Source: Hamiltosporidium tvaerminnensis
Lineage: Eukaryota; Microsporidia; Dubosqiidae
DNA length: 64,000 bases
Assembly (NCBI GenBank): GCA_022605425.2
Contig: JAKIMF020000007.1
Span: 496,001 to 560,000 of the forward strand
Reading direction: 5' to 3'
Part shown: piece after piece, positions 58,171 through 64,000 of the stretch
How the letters are laid out: each line of letters begins with the position of its first letter
Numbering within the stretch: the stretch's first letter is position 1
Position numbers and translations under genes: made by a program
Notes under the pieces: model-generated
The model's input: only the letters and a program-made list of their open reading frames with translations
Database searches by the model: none
What the model was told of the DNA's origin: nothing

Positions 58171-58823
58171 CATCTATTAAAAATTCACTTTTGTTTTCTA
58201 ATTAAGTTGGTTCTGAAATGGGTTTAACAATTTATCATTGAATTATCTTAAAATTGACAGAATATTTATTTGGGACAAAATATTTCTTTAATTGTATATT
58301 TATGACTTTCGAAATAATTTTTTGATTGTACATTGGAAATATCAATAGATAACTTCGATATTTTTTTTAATATTAATTTTACATTTTAAATCATTTCTAT
58401 GCTTAGGTTTTGTTTAATTAAAATTTACGAAATATTTTTTCATTAATAGTAGATAAAATGTCACGATCCTTAGTGCCCCGTTATTTCTAATGCAATTTTA
58501 AATATTAATAACACCCTTTATTTATAATAGATATATCTTTTTTTTCATTATATTTCTATCCTATAATTTCCGAGTTATTTCGTATTTCCTCCAGCTTCTT
58601 TTGCTCCTATAATATTTGTTTATTTATATGGCCGGATTATAGTCTTTGAACATAAACGATTAACAGGCAATACACATTCAAATAATCTCAATGCAAAGTT
58701 TTTCATCTTGCTGTTGTTTGATATTATAGACTGAATAAATGTTTTAAAATGCAATGACATGTTATAAGTAAACGAATTTCAGAGTAAATGACTTTACCAA
58801 TGAATAAAGTTACAAAAATAATA

Positions 58824-60574
58824 CTCCCTCTGTCCGGAAATATGGTATACATTTTAAAAAAAACCGTAGATTATTGTGAATATAAAAAATAAATAGGCAA
58901 CCGTCATGAGATTGTCATAGTAAATATTCATAACAATATAACCTAAAATTTTTGACATTATTAATATCATTCTTAGTTAAAAAGTTACCGCTCAAACATC
59001 AGTGTTTCTTAAGGTAAAAAAAATTAGTACCGCTGCAAAACGAATATGGAAAATTTGGAAGGAAATTTGTTAAATTTAGAAAGAAGAGATTCAAAATATA
59101 AACAGTTAACTAAAGAACAACGTCAAGGTATTTTAAAAAAATTATTACAGCAGATGAAGTATAATAGTTAAAACACGGTGCGATCAACTAAGTTTCTTCT
59201 GCCTTTCAAGTTTCCCGGCTAACTGTTAGCAGAATTTGGCATGCAGCATAAACTCAATACAAAAAAGGCAAGATATGTGCCGATGTTTCTTCAAAAAAGA
59301 AAAAAAGATGCGGAAGAAAACCTAAAGAATATTCGAACAATTTAGCGCAAATAAGAAAACACTATTAAATCGTCGAGGAACGCTCACAAGTCTTTCCTTT
59401 GCAATTGATATTCCAAAATAAACTTTGTTTGATATATTCAAGTCGGGAAAGTATATGAAGAAAATATCTTCTACAGTTAAACCAACTTTAACAGATAAAA
59501 ATAAAATGGACAGATTGAAATTTTGCTTGTATAAAGTAAATCTTGCTAATAATGGAGATTTGCTTTTTGATGATTTGTACGACTACGTTCACATTGATGA
59601 AAAGTGGTTTTATCTAACTAAAGTTAAGCGCTCTTATTACTTAATGTTAAACGAAGAAAAACCGGAGAGAAACTGCAAAAGTAAGCCATTTATTACGAAA
59701 ATAATGTTCATGGCTGCAGTAGCTCGACCACGCTATGATGCACATCGAAAGCTTTTTTTTGATGGGAAAATTGGAATATGGCTATTTGTTTATCAAGAAC
59801 CAGCTCAAAAAAATTCTAAGAATAGGGCTAAAGAACAATGATAAAAAAAATGTGGAATCTGTTACAGCAGTCATTGCAAAAACATGATCATTGATAGTGT
59901 ATTTCCGTAATTAAATCTAAATTTCCGCAAGCATACAAAAAGAAAACAATTTACGTACAACAAAACAATGCAAAACCCCATTTTTCTCATAATGATACAG
60001 ATGTTGTCGCTCTTGGTTCTGCTGATGACTGGAATATTAAATTTAAGGTGCAACTGGCAAATAGCCCGAATTTAAATGTTCTTGGTTTAGGCTTTTTCAA
60101 CTCCATACAATCGCTGCAATATCAAGCATCGCCACACACAATTGACGAATTAATAAATCTTGTTCAAGATACATTTCATCAATTAGAAGCGAATACTCTC
60201 GATAACGTTTTTACAACATTGCAAGCATGTATGGAGTCAATTATGCTAGCAGATGGTGGAAATGGTTATAAAATACCTCATTTAAGTAAAGTAAAACTTC
60301 GTCGCGAAGGTCGACTGCTAGAAAAATATGTATGTTCCAAAGAAGAATACGTTAAAGCCAAATCAAATTTTGAGTGAATTATTAATTTTAATATATATTT
60401 TTTTAAATCGTTATTTAATATTTACATTAATATTTATTTAATGTTCGAAATAAAGGTAATATAATAAACTTGTCCTTACCTTTTTTATTTTATTTTATTT
60501 TTTTCGCAAATGTATACCATATTTCCGGACAAAAAAATCGCTAAAATGTATACCATATTTCCGGACAGAGGGAG
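58824..60574 (+). mobile_element. Plant-type mariner (right arm)
   Basis: Mirror of 31966-33716, also 1751 bp, with TA on both sides and CTCCCTCTGTCC ends. The doubled subterminal block lies at the right end here (about 60510-60570). Confidence 0.9.
59047..60377 (+). pseudogene. Plant-type mariner transposase, dead (right arm)
   Basis: Same broken gene as 32163-33494. The two large open blocks (59425-59841, 60048-60377) encode the same residues as in the left arm. The substituted catalytic positions are codon aac at 59964-59966 (second Asp), aat at 60069-60071 and ggt at 60084-60086 (the two possible third Asp positions). The stops and frameshifts are shared, so the gene was dead before the arms were duplicated. 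Confidence 0.85.
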
Positions 60575-60576
60575 TA

Positions 60577-61574
60577 TAATTTAGTCATGATTAATTGTGT
60601 AGATCTTACAAGATACGCTGATCAAAATCATAGGATTATTGGACTAAAAATGTAATCGACACTTATACAACGATTTCTGGTGATGTAAGACGATAAAAAA
60701 GACTTCATAGTACGTATAAGATTTATATAAATTTCTATTATAATTTTTGTAACTCAGCTGCGATTCAATTCGATAATGGTAACGCACTTTAAAATCAATT
60801 TCTATAAATATACTTAACTACACTTAACATTCAAATTATATGTGGAAGATCACATAATAAAAGGCCCGGGGAAAAATTGAACGGATGAATCAAAATTAAA
60901 AGATAGTTAGCGAAAAAAAGTTATATGTTACTGGTAAAAAAAGATTGATCGGTTTTTATAATGATGTTATATGGTTTTATAACAGAACAATACATAATAC
61001 CACAAATAAATCGTCATTTCAACATTTTAATGGTCAACTTGAATTTATAATCTTCTTTTTGGTAATATAGTGACAGAGGAATTAAAAGATTATTCAGTAT
61101 TTGTCGACACAATTAGTTCCGAGGCATTAACATCAAGAAAACATGATCCAGAATATACACAGTCAAATTTAGATATTTCCTTTGAAATAATAATGAATTA
61201 AATGAGGCTCTATATCTTGCTTACTCTTCAACAACTACTGCTTCTGAAATTGATAAGAATATAGAAAATGATATAGACATAAGTAAAATTTCTGAAAAAT
61301 AATAAAAAAGAATCATAGAAATTTAAGATTCAAATAAACCAATAAGAAATCTTCTAGTTGGTTATAAGGTTTTTTAAAAAAGTATTTTGACATGAATACA
61401 AAGACGAAACGCTCACCGTTATTTTTTTATGATGATTCTGTCTTTACAGTAACAAATATTTTTAGTATTAATATGGTAGAATTAGAAAACATTAATGGTG
61501 AAAAAATAATTGTTTGGAGAGACGTAATAAAGCGGATTGAATTTTTCTTTGTTATTCTTCTTTTTTTTTTTTAA
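60577..61574 (+). pseudogene. Ginger-type integrase, decayed (right arm)
   Basis: Mirror of 30951-31963, with the same order of broken DDE blocks and the C-terminal ORF starting MNTKTKRSPLFFYDDSVFTV at 61392. The poly-T tract before its end differs slightly in length between the arms. Confidence 0.65.
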
Positions 61575-61859
61575 ATATGTATTATTTTAAAATAATAAAT
61601 GTTAAGATAGAAGGAAATGTTTTATTTTTAAAATTTATTACGATAAAAATTTTCGAAAACTAAAATTAAAAGTATATAAACATTTATTTTCACTTTAGCC
61701 CTATTAAATTTTAAAACAAAATACCTCATATTTTAATTCAGAGACGTTAAAGATGAATGAATAGAAAATATGGGAGGTTATAAACAATTTGAAAATAAAG
61801 GGGGTATATTAGAAATAACGAGGGACACTAACGACATGGGGGGCATTATGGACGATACA

Positions 61860-63609
61860 TATAATAACACAAGTAAGCTTTGCCTTTAAAATAATATTGT
61901 CTTTTTTCGGATTCGTTTATAGATTTATACCCTTTGACTTAAGTATAAAAAATTCATGTATAAATTAAATTAGAAGTTAATCTGTGAGATTTACAGTTGC
62001 CAAAAACCTTAACTGAAATTTACTTTCTTAGAAATTAAAATAGTAAATATGAAACTATATGATAAATTAATAACCTATAAATTCAATTGGTTATTATATT
62101 GATAATATCATATATCAAGCAATATATTTCATTGGACACAATAAATCTATAGATTTCAAAACTTTAAATTTTGCTTAAAAAACGAAGTAAAATATAAATA
62201 TCTCATTAGGTTTGATTATATAAGATATGATTGCCTATAAATATCAAATTTAAATTTATTTTTCTTAAATGAAAAAAAGATTGAAACATATATTTGCAAA
62301 TATAAAATATCAAATAACCAATGTTTAACAAATTCAAAAATGTATTCAAATATGAATTAAGAATCTGAACGAATCATTCGGTTTAAATCCATTAAATTTA
62401 CCGTTTAAAATTTAAAAGCTCCGCTTGAGATACGAAGAGTGCTAATCTGCAGTTCCTAAGCCCGGATAAAGAAGGAGAGTTGAGCCTAAGGCAAGCATTT
62501 CTATCTCACAAAACCACATTGTTACAAACCAAAACGAAATAATATAAATTAGAAAAATCACTAAAGAAGCTCGGGCTCTATAGGAGCCGTAGCGCCAATT
62601 AGTAGTAGTAATTTAAAATTTAAAATGTATTAAATTATTTGAATATATAATTGATATAACAAGAATATTAAAAGTACAATTTTATAACGAACGGATTTTT
62701 ATTTCCAATCTATTAATATTTATAACAAAACTTTTTTTTTTCAGACTTTTTAATCAAAGTTATAAAATATATGAATTACAATCTTGTATATTTAAAATAT
62801 TACTTTTAGGATTAATATATTTAATAAATAATTGAGTAAAAAGTAAATTTATAATTTTTAGTACCACAGCATTTTCTTATGGCTAAGCTTATCAAAATAG
62901 AAATGATTTTCTTAAAAAATCTTTTTATAAATATTTTCAAGAAAAATTTTTATTTGAATCAAAGACTAAATAATTTGGAAACACTTAAAAGGTTGATTAA
63001 ATCATCCGAACTAAAAATTTCTCTATAGTATAATTAAATATGTTTAATCGAAATTAATTAACTATCGAATATTTGGGATAAAAGTTACAAAATTATATGA
63101 AAATTAATTAAGATTTAGAGCAAAAACATAATAAATCTTTTTTTAAAAACACGTATAAATTGAATTAACAAGTCTATTCAAGCAATAATAAATTCGTAAA
63201 AAATATTCTGTAAGAAATTTAGAAAAAATGAATTTTCAAATTAACATAAGTTAAGAATCTCTATGTAATTAAGATTTTTAGAAAAAGAACTATTAAAAAT
63301 AAAGATATCAGGTTATTTTTATTCAATATTTAATAATTTAAATTTAACCTACAATAAAGCACAATACTTTATTTTAAATACAAATTGTTGGTTTCGAAAA
63401 ATTTTTAAATCTATAATAGTTACTTTTTTAATGTTTCGTTTGAATTTAATCAGTTCAACTTTAAACTTTTTATAAATTTCAAATTAAAAACTCCAAAATT
63501 AGAAAAATAATTTAAACAATAAAAATATTTTGTATTTTTTACTATTTTAAACCATGCTGAGATTTATATTTTTATGGAAAATAATTTATATAACTAAATT
63601 GAATGTCAA
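61860..63609. other. AT-rich arm DNA
   Basis: Mirror of 28934-30681; no ORF. Confidence 0.6.
62400..62610. other. GC-rich islet (right arm)
   Basis: Mirror of 29930-30140 with only a few differences over 210 bp (one base lost in the acaaaccaaaacg tract, one C/G change near cgccaatt), fewer than in the neighbouring AT-rich DNA. Confidence 0.35.
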
Positions 63610-64000
63610 ATGAATTTTTTTGATTCCAAAATTTGTATTTATAAATATATGAATCCTTTTATTTTTATGAGTTTTGGTATGAATCCTTTTTTATCAATAG
63701 ATTGGGAAAAAGGCGAAAGTAACGGTAGGAGATTATAGATTTTTTAGAACAAAGCGACATCAATTTTTGAAGAACAGAGCAAGATATTTAAAAACACATG
63801 CAATTATGACAGAAAGCCAATGAAAAACAGAATATATTTTATTAAGAATAGAAAGATATGTATATTTTAATGATAGAAATCCCGTAAGAAAATTAAGTAT
63901 ACTTTCTGAAAAACCTAAATTTTCCCTGGAATCCTATAATTCAAGTATTCAAAACAATTATTTTACACACGAGATAATAAAACAAGGAAATACAGTAGAA
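63610..64000 (+). pseudogene. Sfp1-like zinc-finger gene (right arm), cut by window edge
   Basis: Mirror of the gene at 28247-28933 from its ATG. It shares the TGA nonsense codon (about 63820) and has in addition a one-base insertion in an A run at about 63707-63711, which shifts the frame near codon 34. The zinc fingers lie beyond the window. Confidence 0.7.

Larger units (their letters stand above)
58459..61859 (+). mobile_element. Ginger-type transposon interrupted by mariner (right arm)
   Basis: Mirror of 30682-34080, with the ends TGTCACGATCC (58459) and GGACGATACA (61859). Because both arms carry the same element with the same flanks, insertion came before the arm duplication. Confidence 0.65.
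55694..64000. repeat. Right arm of the large inverted repeat (continues past window)
   Basis: Reverse complement of 28543-36849. The inner boundary is at 55694 (atatcaaatacataaactcc). Homology is still running at the last base, so the outer end lies outside the window. Confidence 0.95.

Overview
The window looks like a transposon-rich, very AT-rich microsporidian genome of the large-genome kind (Hamiltosporidium-like is my best guess, not proven). Reasons: the few intact host genes are short, divergent eukaryotic core genes with no obvious introns; three of them carry a CCC motif about 10 nt before the ATG, a known microsporidian start signal; there is a leucine-rich-repeat-like gene; and there are non-LTR retrotransposon remnants of the Dong/R4 type familiar from this phylum. 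No bacterial operons, rRNA or tRNA genes were recognised. Layout: 1-0.7 kb, end of an unknown gene with one in-frame stop. 0.7-11.2 kb, a graveyard of mobile DNA: a hAT-like terminus, a complete-ended Ginger-type DNA transposon with a perfect 5-bp target duplication, two further decayed integrase genes and a decayed arthropod-type LINE. 11.2-16.3 kb, almost nothing. 16.3-21.4 kb, the first host genes: a small hypothetical, UTP6 and MRE11. 21.9-28.9 kb, a decayed Dong/R4 LINE, a broken LRR-like gene, an unknown broken gene and a broken Sfp1-like zinc-finger gene. 28.5-36.85 kb and 55.69-64.0 kb are the two arms of an inverted repeat of at least 8.3 kb. Each arm carries a GPN-loop GTPase gene and a plant-type mariner nested inside a Ginger-type element; the right arm runs off the window. 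The 18.8-kb loop between the arms holds R4 LINE 3' fragments, a decayed animal-type hAT transposase, two copies of an unexplained 0.73-kb repeat, the RNA polymerase III largest-subunit gene, and about 5 kb of AT-rich DNA with minisatellites. The intact host genes serve core functions: rRNA processing (UTP6), double-strand-break repair (MRE11), RNA polymerase assembly (GPN3-like, present twice) and transcription of small RNAs (RPC1). GPN-family GTPases help assemble and import RNA polymerases, so the GPN genes and RPC1 act in one process, although their proximity may be chance. The two most unusual things are the RPC1 gene, whose catalytic blocks are conserved but separated by some 800 residues of tandem-repeat protein and whose 5' end carries two frameshifts, and the large inverted repeat that frames it.
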